Assembly (NCBI GenBank): GCA_022791635.1
Contig: JAAVZL010000012.1
Span: forward strand, 50,434-114,433
Direction: 5' to 3'
Length of the DNA: 64,000 nt
Source of the DNA: Lachnospiraceae bacterium
GTDB lineage: Bacteria > Bacillota > Clostridia > Lachnospirales > Lachnospiraceae
The position numbers and the translations under genes were made by a program. Below, piece after piece: positions 15,959 through 24,967 of the stretch. The notes beneath the pieces are model-generated. The model saw only the letters and a program-made list of their open reading frames with translations, ran no database searches and was not told the origin of the DNA. The first letter of the stretch is position 1. Each line of letters begins with the position of its first letter.

Positions 15959-16726
15959 TTAACTTTCCTCCCTATTTATTACTTCATCTGCCAAAGCCCG
16001 ATAACTCTCTGCCCCTGCCGACTTTGTATCATATATGGTAATCGGATACCCATGACTGGGCGCCTCTGCCAACCTTACGTTTCTCGGAATAATTGTGCTG
16101 TAAACCTTCTGCTTCACATTCGCTCTTACATTCTCCACCACCTGTAAAGAAAGATTCGTCCTGGCATCAAACATTGTAAAGACGATTCCCTCCATATCCA
16201 GATAAGGATTCAAACGCTCCTTGACAAGGTTAATCGTATGAATTAGCTGACTCAATCCCTCCAAAGCATAATACTCACATTGAATCGGAACCAAAACCGT
16301 ATCAGCCGTCGTCATAGCATTGATGGTCAAAAGATTCAAAGAAGGAGGACAATCGATTAAAATAAAATCGTATTTATCCTTAATCTGATCCACTTCCTTC
16401 TTAATAATATACTCTTTCTCCGGAATCCCAATCAACTCGATCTCTGCCGCTGCCAAATTCACACTGGACGGAATTAAAAAAAGATTTTCGAACTCTGTAT
16501 ACTCTGTACAGTTTTGAATTGAAGTTTCCCCAAGAATCAAATCATAAACTGTATACTCCAGTTGACTCTTCTCAACTCCTACACCGCTGGTCGCATTTCC
16601 CTGAGGATCTAAATCTATTAACAAAACCTTTTTGTTTTTCTCCGCCAAGGCCGCCGATAAATTAATTGCAGTCGTTGTCTTCCCAACACCACCTTTTTGA
16701 TTAGCAATTGCTATTACTCTGCCCAT
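15959..16726 (-). CDS. parA: Chromosome-partitioning ATPase ParA (Soj)
   Basis: This 255-residue ParA/MinD-type Walker ATPase has a deviant P-loop at residues 11-17 (KGGVGKT), preceded by the usual IAIANQ, and a Walker B stretch (FILIDCPPSLNLL). ATP-bound dimers bind DNA non-specifically; ParB stimulates hydrolysis. In B. subtilis, Soj also controls DnaA activity, and here the gene lies about 8 kb from the presumed origin. The leader contains a promoter and two parS sites close to it, so ParB probably represses or tunes its own operon. The length and start are standard. Confidence 0.97.
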   Translation of the reverse strand: MGRVIAIANQKGGVGKTTTAINLSAALAEKNKKVLLIDLDPQGNATSGVGVEKSQLEYTVYDLILGETSIQNCTEYTEFENLFLIPSSVNLAAAEIELIGIPEKEYIIKKEVDQIKDKYDFILIDCPPSLNLLTINAMTTADTVLVPIQCEYYALEGLSQLIHTINLVKERLNPYLDMEGIVFTMFDARTNLSLQVVENVRANVKQKVYSTIIPRNVRLAEAPSHGYPITIYDTKSAGAESYRALADEVINREES

Positions 16727-16746
16727 ATATAATAATTCCTTTCCAA

Positions 16747-16762
16747 TGTTTCACGTGAAACA
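16747..16762. promoter_or_regulatory. parS site 1
   Basis: TGTTTCACGTGAAACA is a perfect 16-bp palindrome identical to the Firmicutes parS consensus. It lies 21 bp upstream of the parA start, downstream of the parA promoter. Confidence 0.95.
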
Positions 16763-16784
16763 ATTTTATCGTAGGTTATTTTTC

Positions 16785-16812
16785 ATTATAGCACACAACC
16801 TTGTAATGTAAA
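16785..16812 (-). promoter_or_regulatory. Probable parAB promoter
   Basis: On the minus strand TTTACA (16807-16812) and TATAAT (16785-16790) are 16 bp apart, between parS sites 1 and 2, so ParB bound there could interfere with RNA polymerase. Confidence 0.65.
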
Positions 16813-16825
16813 ACTAAAAATTTAA

Positions 16826-16841
16826 TGTTTCACGTGAAACA
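16826..16841. promoter_or_regulatory. parS site 2
   Basis: An exact copy of the 16-bp parS palindrome, 14 bp upstream of the -35 of the parAB promoter and inside the first unit of the tandem duplication. Confidence 0.95.
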
Positions 16842-17063
16842 TTAAATTTTCACAAAAAATAGTATTTTAAAGTTGTAGGTCTACTAAAATTACGCTATGA
16901 TATTTAACGAAAATCCGGAAAACTTGTAAAGGCTTCGGGCAAGAACCGCCACCCCTGTTCAGGGCGGCCCTCCTCCCCTACGCCGGCCACTTTCCGAAAT
17001 TCAAACCACCAACTCTAGCAAATACTAAAAGCTATAATCTTGTAATATAAAAGCAGAAACTTA

Positions 17064-17079
17064 TGTTTCACGTGAAACG
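17064..17079. promoter_or_regulatory. parS site 3 (one mismatch)
   Basis: TGTTTCACGTGAAACG differs from the consensus only in the last base. It occupies the same place in unit 2 of the duplication as site 2 does in unit 1. Confidence 0.85.
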
Positions 17080-17305
17080 TCAAATTTTCACAAAAATACT
17101 ATTTTAAAGTTGTAGGTATACTAAAATTACGCTATGATATTTAACGAAGATCCGGAAAACTTGTGAAGGCTTCGGGCAAGAACCGCCACCCCTGTTCGGG
17201 GCGGCCCTCCTCCCCTACGCCGACCACTCTCCGAAGTTCAAAACAACATCAATCTCACATTGAAAAGCCAAAGATATACACAAATATACCTCCAACAACG
17301 TAAAT

Positions 17306-17509
17306 GGTTTTCAAAAGAATTCATCAGACTCTTCCGATATCAAGTGTCCGGCTGTTCACGCACAGGATGTCTGATATGAACGAACATTATCCAAGAACAA
17401 CTACCTCCCTAAAAATATTTAAAGGGGAATGTTCGATCAGAGCAGACAACCTGTACGTGAACCGTCCGAACACTAATATGAAAAAGTCTGATGGATTTTT
17501 TTGAAAACC
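17306..17509. repeat. Long imperfect palindrome, copy B
   Basis: The left arm begins GGTTTTCAAAAGAATTC and the right arm ends TTTTTTTGAAAACC; about 60 bp pair with scattered mismatches. A nested inner palindrome (GAACGAACATT with AATGTTCGATC) surrounds an A/T-rich centre. It shares CGTGAACCGTCCGAACAC with copy A. It lies 15 bp beyond the rsmG stop, so it might also act as a transcription barrier between rsmG and the parS region. Confidence 0.75.
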
Positions 17510-17524
17510 CTCACAACCTTGAAC

Positions 17525-18247
17525 TCAGCAAATAGGCTCCTTCCCAGGAATCCCCGCCTTCCTCGGATACTTCAAAGGCGTCTTTTCCACCTTCTCCACC
17601 TTCAAAAGACCCCGAAACAAATCCGACCCTGGAATTAAAAATTCCTCTCGCTCTACAATTTTCCCTCCAAGCACCTCAATAGCCCGCTCTCCCATCTTCA
17701 GCTCTTCAACAACCTTTCCCCCCTTATAAGCCACAAAACTCCCCCCTAACCTCACAAAAGGAATACAATATTCAGCCAAGGAAGCCAAATTTGCCACCGC
17801 TCTGGAGACACAAAGATCAAACTCTTCCCGATATTCTTCTTTCCGAGCGAAATCCTCTGCCCGGCCATGAATTGTCCGAATCTTCTCCAATCCCAGCTCT
17901 TCAATTACCTCATCCAAAAACCGTACCCGTTTATTGAGCGAATCCAAAAGCACCACCTCCAACTCCGGATACATAATCTTCAAAGGAATTCCCGGAAACC
18001 CGGCTCCTGTTCCCACATCAATCAATTTTCCTGCCAGACAAGGAGTCACCACCCGGCAAAGCATTAAACTATCCAGAAAATGCTTCAGAACGACTTCCTC
18101 AAACCCTACAATGGCCGTCAAATTCATAACCCGATTCTTAGCAATCAGCATCTCATAGTAGAAAAGAAACTGCTCCATCTGCCTCTCCGACAAATGCAGA
18201 GAAGCCTTCCCAAAAGCATCCCGAATATAATCTCCCTGATTTCTCAT
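17525..18247 (-). CDS. rsmG: 16S rRNA (guanine527-N7)-methyltransferase RsmG
   Basis: This 240-residue SAM-dependent methyltransferase modifies G527 of 16S rRNA; loss gives low-level streptomycin resistance in other bacteria. The SAM-binding glycine loop is at residues 77-88 ([12 protein letters not shown]), followed by the acidic end of strand 2 (VVLLDS) and the [12 protein letters not shown] segment. The start overlaps the mnmG stop by 4 bp (ATGA), so translation is coupled. The mnmE-mnmG-rsmG-parAB order is the classic Firmicutes origin arrangement. The length is normal. Confidence 0.96.
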   Translation of the reverse strand: MRNQGDYIRDAFGKASLHLSERQMEQFLFYYEMLIAKNRVMNLTAIVGFEEVVLKHFLDSLMLCRVVTPCLAGKLIDVGTGAGFPGIPLKIMYPELEVVLLDSLNKRVRFLDEVIEELGLEKIRTIHGRAEDFARKEEYREEFDLCVSRAVANLASLAEYCIPFVRLGGSFVAYKGGKVVEELKMGERAIEVLGGKIVEREEFLIPGSDLFRGLLKVEKVEKTPLKYPRKAGIPGKEPIC

Positions 18248-20163
18248 TGTGCTTCCCCAAGCTCCTTTCCCGTGACTCCTCGTCTTCGACTTTCCAGGTA
18301 AACCAAAAGCACGGAAACATCTGCCGGAGAAACCCCGGAAATCCGTGAAGCCTGTCCGATGGAAACCGGCCGATACAATTCCAGTTTCTGTCTGGCCTCT
18401 GTCCGAAGGCTTGGAACCTCCTCATAAGAAAGATCTGCCGGAATCCGCTTTTGCTCCAGCTTCTTGAACTGTTCTACCTGCTTTTCCTGCCTTCGAATAT
18501 ATCCCTCATACTTAATATGAATATTCACCTGCTCTGCAACACCTCTGGCAAGTACAGGCCGCTCCGGATCCAAAGGCGCCAGCAGCTCATAACTCAGCTC
18601 TGGTCGTCGGATTAATTCCGCAAGAGTAGATCCGGAGGTCAGAGGTGTACTCCCTGCCTGTATTAAGACCTCCTGCACCTGGCTGCTCGTTCCCAGGTTC
18701 ATGTGCTCTACCCGCTTAATTTCCTCTGCAATCTGACGCTCCTTTTTCAAGAGCTCCTGATAGCGCTCCTCGGAAATAAGTCCTACCTGATATCCAAGCT
18801 TTGTCAAGCGCAGATCGGCATTGTCCTGGCGAAGCAGAAGACGATACTCTGCCCGGGAGGTCATCATCCGATAGGGCTCACGATTTTCCTTTGTCACCAA
18901 ATCATCCACCAGTACACCAAGATAAGCTTGAGAACGATCTAAAATTATCTGCTCTTTCCCTAAAAGCTTCATGGCCGCATTGATTCCTGCCAGAAGACCC
19001 TGTGCTGCCGCCTCCTCATAACCGGAGCTTCCGTTAAACTGTCCTCCGCTAAAAAGGCCCGAAATCTTCCGAAGCTCTAGGGTAGGAAGAAGCTGCCTTG
19101 GATCTATGCAATCATACTCAATGGCATAGGCATTGCGCACGATCCGCACATGCTCCAGGCCGGCCACGGAGGAATACATCTGATGCTGCACATCCTCGGG
19201 AAGAGAGCTTGACATTCCTCCCACGTACATTTCATTGGTGGATAGTCCCTCCGGCTCGATAAAAACCTGGTGGCGGCTCTTGTCTGCAAACCTTACTACC
19301 TTATCTTCAATAGAAGGACAGTACCGTGGCCCCGTTCCTTCAATGACTCCGGAATACAAGGGGGAACGATCCAGATTTTTGCGGATTATTTCATGGGTTC
19401 TCTCATTGGTATAAGTGAGCCAGCAGGAAACCTGCTCCTTCTGCACAGATTCCGGATCTGTGGTAAAAGAAAAGGGAATCACCCTCTCATCTCCGAGCTG
19501 CTCTTCCATCTTACTAAAATCAATGGAGCGACGGTCAATCCGCGCCGGTGTTCCGGTCTTAAAGCGGTACATGGAAATGCCAAGGGCTTTCAGAGAATCT
19601 GTCAAATGATTCGCTGCCTGGAGACCGTTGGGGCCTGTGGCATTACTTACGGAACCATAGATGCATCTGGCCCTCAAATATGTTCCCGTACAGAGAATCA
19701 CCGCCCTGGCAGAGTACAAGGCTCCGGAATAGGTCTTCACTCCTGTTACCTGGCGACCTTCTGTAAGAATCTCTGTCACTTCTCCCTGAACGATGGCCAG
19801 GTGATCTGTATTCTCTAAAACCTGCCGCATACTGCAGCTGTAGGCTGCCTTATCTGCCTGGGCCCTGAGAGAATGCACGGCCGGCCCTTTGGACGCATTG
19901 AGCATTTTGGACTGAATAAAAGTTCGATCAATATTCTTTCCCATTTCTCCGCCCAGGGCATCAATCTCCCGCACCAAATGTCCCTTGGAAGTTCCTCCGA
20001 TATTGGGATTGCAGGGCATCAGGGCAATGCTGTCTATACTCATGGTAAAAAGAATCGTATCAAGACCTAGCCGGGCACAGGCCAGAGCCGCCTCACATCC
20101 CGCATGTCCGGCGCCTACCACCACTACCTGACAAGTCTCCTCGTATACTGCTTCTGTTTTCAT
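18244..20163 (-). CDS. mnmG: tRNA uridine-34 5-carboxymethylaminomethyl modification enzyme MnmG (GidA)
   Basis: This 639-residue FAD enzyme works with MnmE to install the carboxymethylaminomethyl group at the wobble uridine of tRNAs reading NNA/NNG codons. The dinucleotide-binding GAGHAG is at residues 17-22. The family signatures [22 protein letters not shown] and [15 protein letters not shown] are both visible in part, with the active-site Cys region and the C-terminal helical domain ([16 protein letters not shown]) present. It starts 15 bp after mnmE ends, in the same direction, as expected for partners in one complex. The length is typical. Confidence 0.97.
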   Translation of the reverse strand: MKTEAVYEETCQVVVVGAGHAGCEAALACARLGLDTILFTMSIDSIALMPCNPNIGGTSKGHLVREIDALGGEMGKNIDRTFIQSKMLNASKGPAVHSLRAQADKAAYSCSMRQVLENTDHLAIVQGEVTEILTEGRQVTGVKTYSGALYSARAVILCTGTYLRARCIYGSVSNATGPNGLQAANHLTDSLKALGISMYRFKTGTPARIDRRSIDFSKMEEQLGDERVIPFSFTTDPESVQKEQVSCWLTYTNERTHEIIRKNLDRSPLYSGVIEGTGPRYCPSIEDKVVRFADKSRHQVFIEPEGLSTNEMYVGGMSSSLPEDVQHQMYSSVAGLEHVRIVRNAYAIEYDCIDPRQLLPTLELRKISGLFSGGQFNGSSGYEEAAAQGLLAGINAAMKLLGKEQIILDRSQAYLGVLVDDLVTKENREPYRMMTSRAEYRLLLRQDNADLRLTKLGYQVGLISEERYQELLKKERQIAEEIKRVEHMNLGTSSQVQEVLIQAGSTPLTSGSTLAELIRRPELSYELLAPLDPERPVLARGVAEQVNIHIKYEGYIRRQEKQVEQFKKLEQKRIPADLSYEEVPSLRTEARQKLELYRPVSIGQASRISGVSPADVSVLLVYLESRRRGVTGKELGEAQ

Positions 20164-20178
20164 TCTATCGTTCTCCCA

Positions 20179-21555
20179 TTATTTTCCAGTGCAGAATTTA
20201 CCAAATATTTCCTCTACCAGATCTTCTCCCAGATCTTCACCCAGAATACGCCCAAGTGAGGTATAAGCTCCCATCAAATCAATGGTATAGAAATCCTCCG
20301 GCATGCCTGCTAGAATACTGTCTCTCACCAGAAGAAGGCTTTTTTCTGCATCCTCCAAAGCTTCCTTATGGCGGACATTGGTAAGGATAAGCTCTTCATC
20401 AAAGGAAATCCCACCCTGGAAAAAAAGCTCACAAAGCTTTTCTTCTAATTTCTGAAATCCCTCTCTCTCCTTTGCGGAGATGGCTATCACCGGATGAAAG
20501 GTCTGACTTTTTAGCTCTTCCTCAGTCACTATGGTCTCTAAATCTGATTTATTCAGCAGTACGATAGCCTTCTTCCCTTCAAGAAGCTTCAAAATCTCCT
20601 CATCGCTCTCATCCAGCCTGCAGGATCCGTCCACCACATAGAGGATTAAATCAGCCGTCTCTGCCTGCTCTTTGGCCCGGCTCACACCAATCTGTTCCAC
20701 AAGATCTTCTGTCTTACGAATCCCGGCAGTATCCAAAAGCTTTAAATAAATCCCGCTCAGAGAAAGCTGCTCCTCCAACACATCCCGGGTTGTTCCGGCA
20801 ATGTCTGTGACAATCGCCCGCTCCTCCCCAAGAAGAGCATTCAAGAGAGAAGATTTTCCCGCATTGGGTTTTCCCAAAATCACGGTTTTGATTCCTTCTT
20901 TTACCATTCGTCCATTTTCAAAGGCGGACAATAAATCTTTTGTTTCTTTTAAAAACTCTTCCAGAACCTTAAAAAGCCGTTCTCCATACCCGTCAAGACT
21001 CATATGCTCCGGATCATCCAAGGCTGCTTCCAAAAATGCCGTTTCATACAAAATCTTCTCTCGAAAGTCTTTCACCTTTGAGCTCAGAGAACCCTTTAGC
21101 TGAGAAACCGAGGTTTTCAGAGCCATTTGATTTTTGGCCTGAATCACATCCATCACAGCCTCTGCCTGAGAAAGATCGATCCTCCCATTCAAAAATGCCC
21201 GCTTTGTAAATTCCCCGGGCTCTGCAATCCGGGCTCCGTTTTTAAGCACTGTTTCCAAAATACGGCGTAAAAGAAAGACGCCTCCGTGACAGTCTATCTC
21301 TGCCACATCTTCCGCCGTGTAGCTGTGGGGTCCCCGCATCAAAAGAACAAGTACCTCATCAAGCATCTCATTTCCATCATAGATTGTGCCATAATGGATG
21401 CTATAGGAGGGCTGAACAGTCATCTGCTTTTCCGAATTTTTAGGCCGAAAGATTTCTTCTATAATAGAAAAAGCAGCCTCTCCGCTGATCCGGACAATCC
21501 CAATCCCGGAGCTCATCATCGGTGTAGCTATGGCTGCAATGGTATCCTGTTTCAT
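20179..21555 (-). CDS. mnmE: tRNA modification GTPase MnmE (TrmE)
   Basis: This 458-residue K+-dependent GTPase partners MnmG in wobble-uridine modification. The N-terminal tetrahydrofolate-binding domain (about 1-118) starts DTIAAIATPM. The helical domain encloses a GTPase domain with G1 at 228-235 (GKPNAGKS), G2/G3 in DIAGTTRD and LLDTAGIR, and G4 as NKSD. The C-terminus ends FCTGK, keeping the essential Cys of the CxGK motif. It is preceded by jag and followed by mnmG. The length and domain order are standard. Confidence 0.97.
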   Translation of the reverse strand: MKQDTIAAIATPMMSSGIGIVRISGEAAFSIIEEIFRPKNSEKQMTVQPSYSIHYGTIYDGNEMLDEVLVLLMRGPHSYTAEDVAEIDCHGGVFLLRRILETVLKNGARIAEPGEFTKRAFLNGRIDLSQAEAVMDVIQAKNQMALKTSVSQLKGSLSSKVKDFREKILYETAFLEAALDDPEHMSLDGYGERLFKVLEEFLKETKDLLSAFENGRMVKEGIKTVILGKPNAGKSSLLNALLGEERAIVTDIAGTTRDVLEEQLSLSGIYLKLLDTAGIRKTEDLVEQIGVSRAKEQAETADLILYVVDGSCRLDESDEEILKLLEGKKAIVLLNKSDLETIVTEEELKSQTFHPVIAISAKEREGFQKLEEKLCELFFQGGISFDEELILTNVRHKEALEDAEKSLLLVRDSILAGMPEDFYTIDLMGAYTSLGRILGEDLGEDLVEEIFGKFCTGK

Positions 21556-21585
21556 AAAACTCCTCCTGTTTCAAAAAGGAACGCC

Positions 21586-22491
21586 TTAGCGTTCCTTTTT
21601 CTTATAATTCCGATTATAGCGATTTCGATTCTTTCCGCCGTTGTAACGCTCCAGCCGAACGCCTTCTCTTAAGGTAACCACCACTCGACGGTAAGGCTCC
21701 TCACCTTCACTATGGGTACATACGAATTTATCATTCTGGAGAGCAGAATGAATCACCCGCCGCTCGTAAGGATTCATAGGCTCCAGAGAAACCGGCTTTC
21801 TTGTACGCTTCACCTTATGAGAAATATTCTTTGCCAGGTTTTCCAGAGTTGCTCGTCTTCTCTCCCGATAATTCTCCGTATCTACCTTCACACGGATATA
21901 TTCCTCACTGACCTTATTGGCAACAAGGCTGGTCAGATATTGAAGTGAATCCAGAGTCTGTCCTCTCTTTCCGATGAGAACGCCCATATCCTCCCCTTCA
22001 AGCTCCACATTGATCTCCCGATCCATGGGATTGGCCGTCACCCTTACCTCGACCTTCATCTCCATAGCCGCAAACACCTTATCCAGGAATTCCTTCACCG
22101 GAACAACATCAATCACGATAGGCTTCTTTTCTTCCTGAATCTCTACCGGCTTCTTTTCCGTCTTTTCTTCCTTTACGGCTTCCTTCTTTACCTCTTCCTT
22201 AATTTCCTTCTTAGGCTCTTTTTTCGGCTCCTCTGACACAACCGGCTTTTCCTTTACCTTTTCCAGAATCTTTTCTACTTCCTCTTCCGCCTTCTTAGAA
22301 GCCTGAACCTCTTCCTCTGTCTGCAGATGAGCTTTGATCACTGCTTTCTTGCTTCCGATTCCAAGAAATCCGGCGCTTCCCTGGGAAATTACTTCATATG
22401 CAATTTTATCTCTTGTGGTTCCAAACTGAATCGCAGCTTCCAGAATGGCATCGTCTACGGTTTTTGCAGAAACCTCAATATATTCTTCCAT
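21586..22491 (-). CDS. jag: RNA-binding protein Jag/KhpB (SpoIIIJ-associated)
   Basis: This 301-residue protein has three parts. The Jag N-terminal domain spans residues 1-52 (EEYIEVSAKTVDDAILEA, GFLGIGSKKA). A Lys/Glu-rich low-complexity linker covers about 60-125. The C-terminal KH (LEGEDMGVLIGKRGQTLDSL) and R3H domains follow (RRATLENLAKN, EPMNPYERRVIHSAL). KhpB binds RNA with KhpA and affects cell elongation in other Firmicutes; in Bacillus it is named for co-occurrence with spoIIIJ. It starts 16 bp after yidC. The expanded charged linker is common in Lachnospiraceae. Confidence 0.95.
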   Translation of the reverse strand: MEEYIEVSAKTVDDAILEAAIQFGTTRDKIAYEVISQGSAGFLGIGSKKAVIKAHLQTEEEVQASKKAEEEVEKILEKVKEKPVVSEEPKKEPKKEIKEEVKKEAVKEEKTEKKPVEIQEEKKPIVIDVVPVKEFLDKVFAAMEMKVEVRVTANPMDREINVELEGEDMGVLIGKRGQTLDSLQYLTSLVANKVSEEYIRVKVDTENYRERRRATLENLAKNISHKVKRTRKPVSLEPMNPYERRVIHSALQNDKFVCTHSEGEEPYRRVVVTLREGVRLERYNGGKNRNRYNRNYKKKER

Positions 22492-22507
22492 GATTAACCC
22501 CCGTCCC

Positions 22508-23779
22508 CTATTTATTTTTACCCTTATTATGCTTCTCGTTGTACTGTTCTACCATTCTCGCTTTGGCTGCCAGACTTCCCGGCTTAGCCGTTCCCTTATT
22601 GTAGAACTCTGTGGAATCCTGAATCGCCCTTTGACGCTCCTCCGAGGTAATCTCCCGCTTGGTGGATTCTACATTCCGGGTACTTGTCCTGGCCACACTG
22701 CTGAGACGCTCCGGCGGAAGCCCGTTCTTCTCCCTCTTTCGATTGTAGGCTTCTATATTCTTTCTGATTTCCTCATCAATATCCATCGTACTCAAATGCT
22801 TATTAATTACCACCTGCTGAATAGTACGAACAACGGCGCTCATAATCCAGTAGATGCCCACACCAACCGGAAGGATGGCACAGAAATAAACAGACATCAA
22901 AGGCATAAAATTATTCATCATTTTCATGGACTGCATCATCTCGTTGTTCTCTCCGTCTGCAGACGCAGCTGCCTGAGGCATCAACTTTAAGCTGAACCAC
23001 TGGCTCAAGCCTGCCAGAACCGGAATCAAAAGAGCAATGACAATCCACAGATAATTTCCCTCAGAAAAACTCTCTTTGATGGTATACCAGGGTGAATTTA
23101 CAATGTTAAGTCCCAGGAAATTATTAAATCCGCTTAAAGTATGCTGTGTACTCTCCACAACCGTGCTCAGACTGGGAAACTCGGCCGCAATGCTGTCCCA
23201 CTCTGCAGTGGTAGCCTTGTTCAGCACATCAATAATTGTATTCTCCAGGGCAAAATCACGCTTTTGAAAGGAAGCGGCGCTCTTAAGGCCCTGGATAAAC
23301 GTTCCTCCTCCCGGAGTGCTGAGAAGATTCGTTACCAGAGGATAATAAGCCATCTTAATCTTATCAATATAAGCAGGAATTGCATATACAACCGCATACA
23401 CTGCAAGCAAAACCGGAAGCTGAATCAGCATGGGAAGACAAGTTCCCGTAGGTGAGGTGCCGTACTTTGCATAAACGGCTTTCGTCTCATCCTGCATTTT
23501 CAGCATGGAAGCCTGATCCTGCTTTCCCTTATACTTCTTCTGAATAGCCTGAATCTCCGGATTCATCCGCATAGACATTCTGGAAAACTTCTGCTGCTTA
23601 TAGGTCAGAGGAATCATCAGCATATACACAATGATGGTAAACAAAATAATGGCAAGGCCTACATTGCCAATCCCGATAGATTCCAGAAAATTAAAAATTA
23701 CATTGATAATCCAGCCTAAAAGTCTCGCAATATCTCCCAGGAGAAATCTGGAATCTTGTGTTAAAAACAAACTTGTCAA
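22508..23779 (-). CDS. yidC: Membrane protein insertase YidC (Oxa1/SpoIIIJ)
   Basis: This 423-residue polytopic protein inserts membrane proteins, alone or with Sec. About five membrane segments are visible: near residues 20-50, about 100-125 (LIQLPVLLAVYAVVYAIPAY), and three after the large middle loop. A hydrophilic cytosolic tail of about 100 residues ends NEKHNKGKNK. The N-terminus (MTSLFLTQDSR) has no lipobox Cys, unlike B. subtilis SpoIIIJ. The middle loop of about 90 residues is long for a Gram-positive YidC. It lies between yidD and jag, the usual insertion-and-RNA-binding block. Confidence 0.95.
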   Translation of the reverse strand: MTSLFLTQDSRFLLGDIARLLGWIINVIFNFLESIGIGNVGLAIILFTIIVYMLMIPLTYKQQKFSRMSMRMNPEIQAIQKKYKGKQDQASMLKMQDETKAVYAKYGTSPTGTCLPMLIQLPVLLAVYAVVYAIPAYIDKIKMAYYPLVTNLLSTPGGGTFIQGLKSAASFQKRDFALENTIIDVLNKATTAEWDSIAAEFPSLSTVVESTQHTLSGFNNFLGLNIVNSPWYTIKESFSEGNYLWIVIALLIPVLAGLSQWFSLKLMPQAAASADGENNEMMQSMKMMNNFMPLMSVYFCAILPVGVGIYWIMSAVVRTIQQVVINKHLSTMDIDEEIRKNIEAYNRKREKNGLPPERLSSVARTSTRNVESTKREITSEERQRAIQDSTEFYNKGTAKPGSLAAKARMVEQYNEKHNKGKNK

Positions 23780-23855
23780 TGGAAAAATCCTCCTTTAGCT
23801 TTCACCCCGCCGATATCCCTCTGCGCACAAAAAAGCGTGCAAATACAAGAAACCC

Positions 23856-24065
23856 TCACGGTACCGGATCATATCCTCCCTTAGAAAAGGGATTACACCG
23901 CAAAATCCTCCATGCAGCCATAAGACTGCCTCTTAAGGCTCCATACTTCTGAATGGCCTCCAAACCATACTGAGAACAGCTGGGAATATAAGGACATCTG
24001 GTGCTTTTCATCGGTGAAAGATATTTCTGATAAAATTGAATCAATCTGATCAATATGATTTTCAT
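23856..24065 (-). CDS. yidD: Membrane protein insertion efficiency factor YidD
   Basis: This 69-residue protein shows the full family signature: an amphipathic N-terminus ([18 protein letters not shown]), the Cys-containing core [15 protein letters not shown], and [17 protein letters not shown] at the end. It is thought to help YidC at the inner membrane face. It overlaps the end of rnpA by 4 bp, and 76 bp separate it from yidC. Confidence 0.95.
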   Translation of the reverse strand: MKIILIRLIQFYQKYLSPMKSTRCPYIPSCSQYGLEAIQKYGALRGSLMAAWRILRCNPFSKGGYDPVP

Positions 24066-24409
24066 TCTTTTTTGATAACTCCCTGAAGCTTTCCCAAATG
24101 AACCAATGCACTGCCAATTTCCTCAAAACTCTTTCCCTTTGCATTGACTCTTGCGACGACTACCATGTCCAAACCACTATTGAACATGTCTTCCCGTAGC
24201 CTATAGTTTTCCCGAACCAGTCTTGTTATCCGGTGTCTCACCACACTGTTTCCTACCCTCTTACTGACAGAAACGCCAAGACGGTTTCTCGCAAGACCGT
24301 TTTCCCTCACATAGAGAACAAGATAACGGTTTGCGTAAGATTTTCCTTCCTTATAAATAAGCTGAAAATCCCGGTTCTTCTTCAATGATTCCGAATGAGG
24401 ATATTTCAT
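24062..24409 (-). CDS. rnpA: Ribonuclease P protein component
   Basis: This 115-residue basic protein binds the RNase P RNA and helps cleave tRNA 5' leaders. The family pattern is present: [26 protein letters not shown] then [25 protein letters not shown] (the RNR-type motif). ATG at 24409 is chosen over an upstream in-frame ATG at 24442 because GGAGGAG lies 3-9 bp before it and homologues begin MKxxxxLKK. Two 36-bp direct repeats lie in its leader, between it and rpmH. Confidence 0.95.
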   Translation of the reverse strand: MKYPHSESLKKNRDFQLIYKEGKSYANRYLVLYVRENGLARNRLGVSVSKRVGNSVVRHRITRLVRENYRLREDMFNSGLDMVVVARVNAKGKSFEEIGSALVHLGKLQGVIKKE

Positions 24410-24427
24410 TTCTCCTCCATTCCAAAC

Positions 24428-24511
24428 ATCCCTATATGCCAAAATAACGGCGAATTAAGGAAACACCTTACAGGTATCCCTATATGCCAAAATAACGGCG
24501 AATTAAGGAAA
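24428..24511. repeat. Two 36-bp direct repeats in the rpmH-rnpA gap
   Basis: The sequence ATCCCTATATGCCAAAATAA, continued by CGGCGAATTAAGGAAA, occurs at 24428-24463 and 24476-24511, giving a 48-bp period. In the transcript it lies between the rpmH stop and the rnpA ribosome-binding site. The repeats look identical. Confidence 0.9.
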
Positions 24512-24530
24512 AAAGGCCACTTAACGCGGC

Positions 24531-24665
24531 CTAGGCTGACAACTTCTTTCTTCCCTTTAATCTTCTTGCTGCTAATACCTTTCTGCCGCCTGCAGTGCTC
24601 ATTCTGGCGCGGAAGCCGTGAACTCTTGCCCTTGATTTCTTCTTTGGCTGAAATGTCATTTTCAT
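24531..24665 (-). CDS. rpmH: 50S ribosomal protein L34
   Basis: This 44-residue, strongly basic protein begins [10 protein letters not shown] and carries [20 protein letters not shown], the L34 signature. It is a structural protein of the large subunit. The stop TAG is at 24531-24533. ATG at 24665 follows AGGAGGTGTTTTGAGAG-type sequence with good spacing. It is the first gene of the leftward operon and faces dnaA across the origin, as in most Firmicutes. Confidence 0.96.
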   Translation of the reverse strand: MKMTFQPKKKSRARVHGFRARMSTAGGRKVLAARRLKGRKKLSA

Positions 24666-24703
24666 CTCTCAAAACACCTCCTCTTCTAAAAAGCATTATC
24701 TCA

Positions 24704-24732
24704 ATTATATTCGGAAAAGACCCCAAAGTCAA
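24704..24732 (-). promoter_or_regulatory. Sigma-A promoter of the rpmH-rnpA operon
   Basis: On the minus strand TTGACT (24727-24732) and a perfect TATAAT (24704-24709) are spaced by 17 bp, about 40 bp before the rpmH start. Confidence 0.88.
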
Positions 24733-24779
24733 GCAATTTACCGGCTTTTTTCACTTTTCCCCATTCCAAACAGTATCTT

Positions 24780-24900
24780 GTTATGAAAAAAGATCTTATC
24801 CACAACATGTGGATAAGCTGTGGATAATATGTGGAAATAAAGGCAAGCACGCTGGAATTTTTTATTTTTTCTTGATTCTAAAAATGATTTGGTATATTAT
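24780..24900. other. Presumed oriC: DnaA-box cluster and A/T-rich region
   Basis: TTATCCACA at 24796-24804 (plus), TGTGGATAA at 24808-24816 and 24819-24827 (minus orientation), and near-match TGTGGAAAT at 24830-24838 form a tight cluster. A T/A-rich stretch (about 24858-24905) that could be the unwinding element follows. Gene orientation diverges here. The dnaA promoter overlaps the A/T-rich part, so DnaA may repress its own gene. Confidence 0.85.
24872..24900 (+). promoter_or_regulatory. Probable dnaA promoter
   Basis: TTGATT (24872-24877) and TATTAT (24895-24900) are 17 bp apart. The ribosome-binding site TAAGGAG lies at about 24952-24958 before the dnaA ATG. Confidence 0.55.
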
Positions 24901-24967
24901 TGAATATAGGACATTATGCATTTTATTCAAATAGATACAGTTTTTAAATCCTAAGGAGAACAAAAAC

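Larger units (their letters stand above)
16801..17240. repeat. Tandem duplication of about 239 bp holding parS and a structured GC-rich element
   Basis: Unit 1 runs from 16801 to about 17003 and unit 2 from 17040 to about 17240, mostly identical. Each holds a parS, then a plus-strand promoter-like pair (TTGTAG, 17 bp, TATGAT at 16873-16901 and 17110-17138). A GC-rich segment follows, with CCGCCACCCC/GGGGCGG hairpin potential and the pyrimidine tract CCCTCCTCCCC. In unit 2, GGCTTCGGG and TCCGAAGTT can close the structure. The GC-rich segment occurs again, inverted, between dnaA and dnaN. It may be a small RNA gene or an origin-linked DNA element. No open frame supports protein coding. Confidence 0.8.

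Noticed and set aside
24428..24511. CRISPR array
   Set aside because: There are only two repeat units of 36 bp with a 12-bp spacer between them, inside an operon leader, and no cas genes are nearby.
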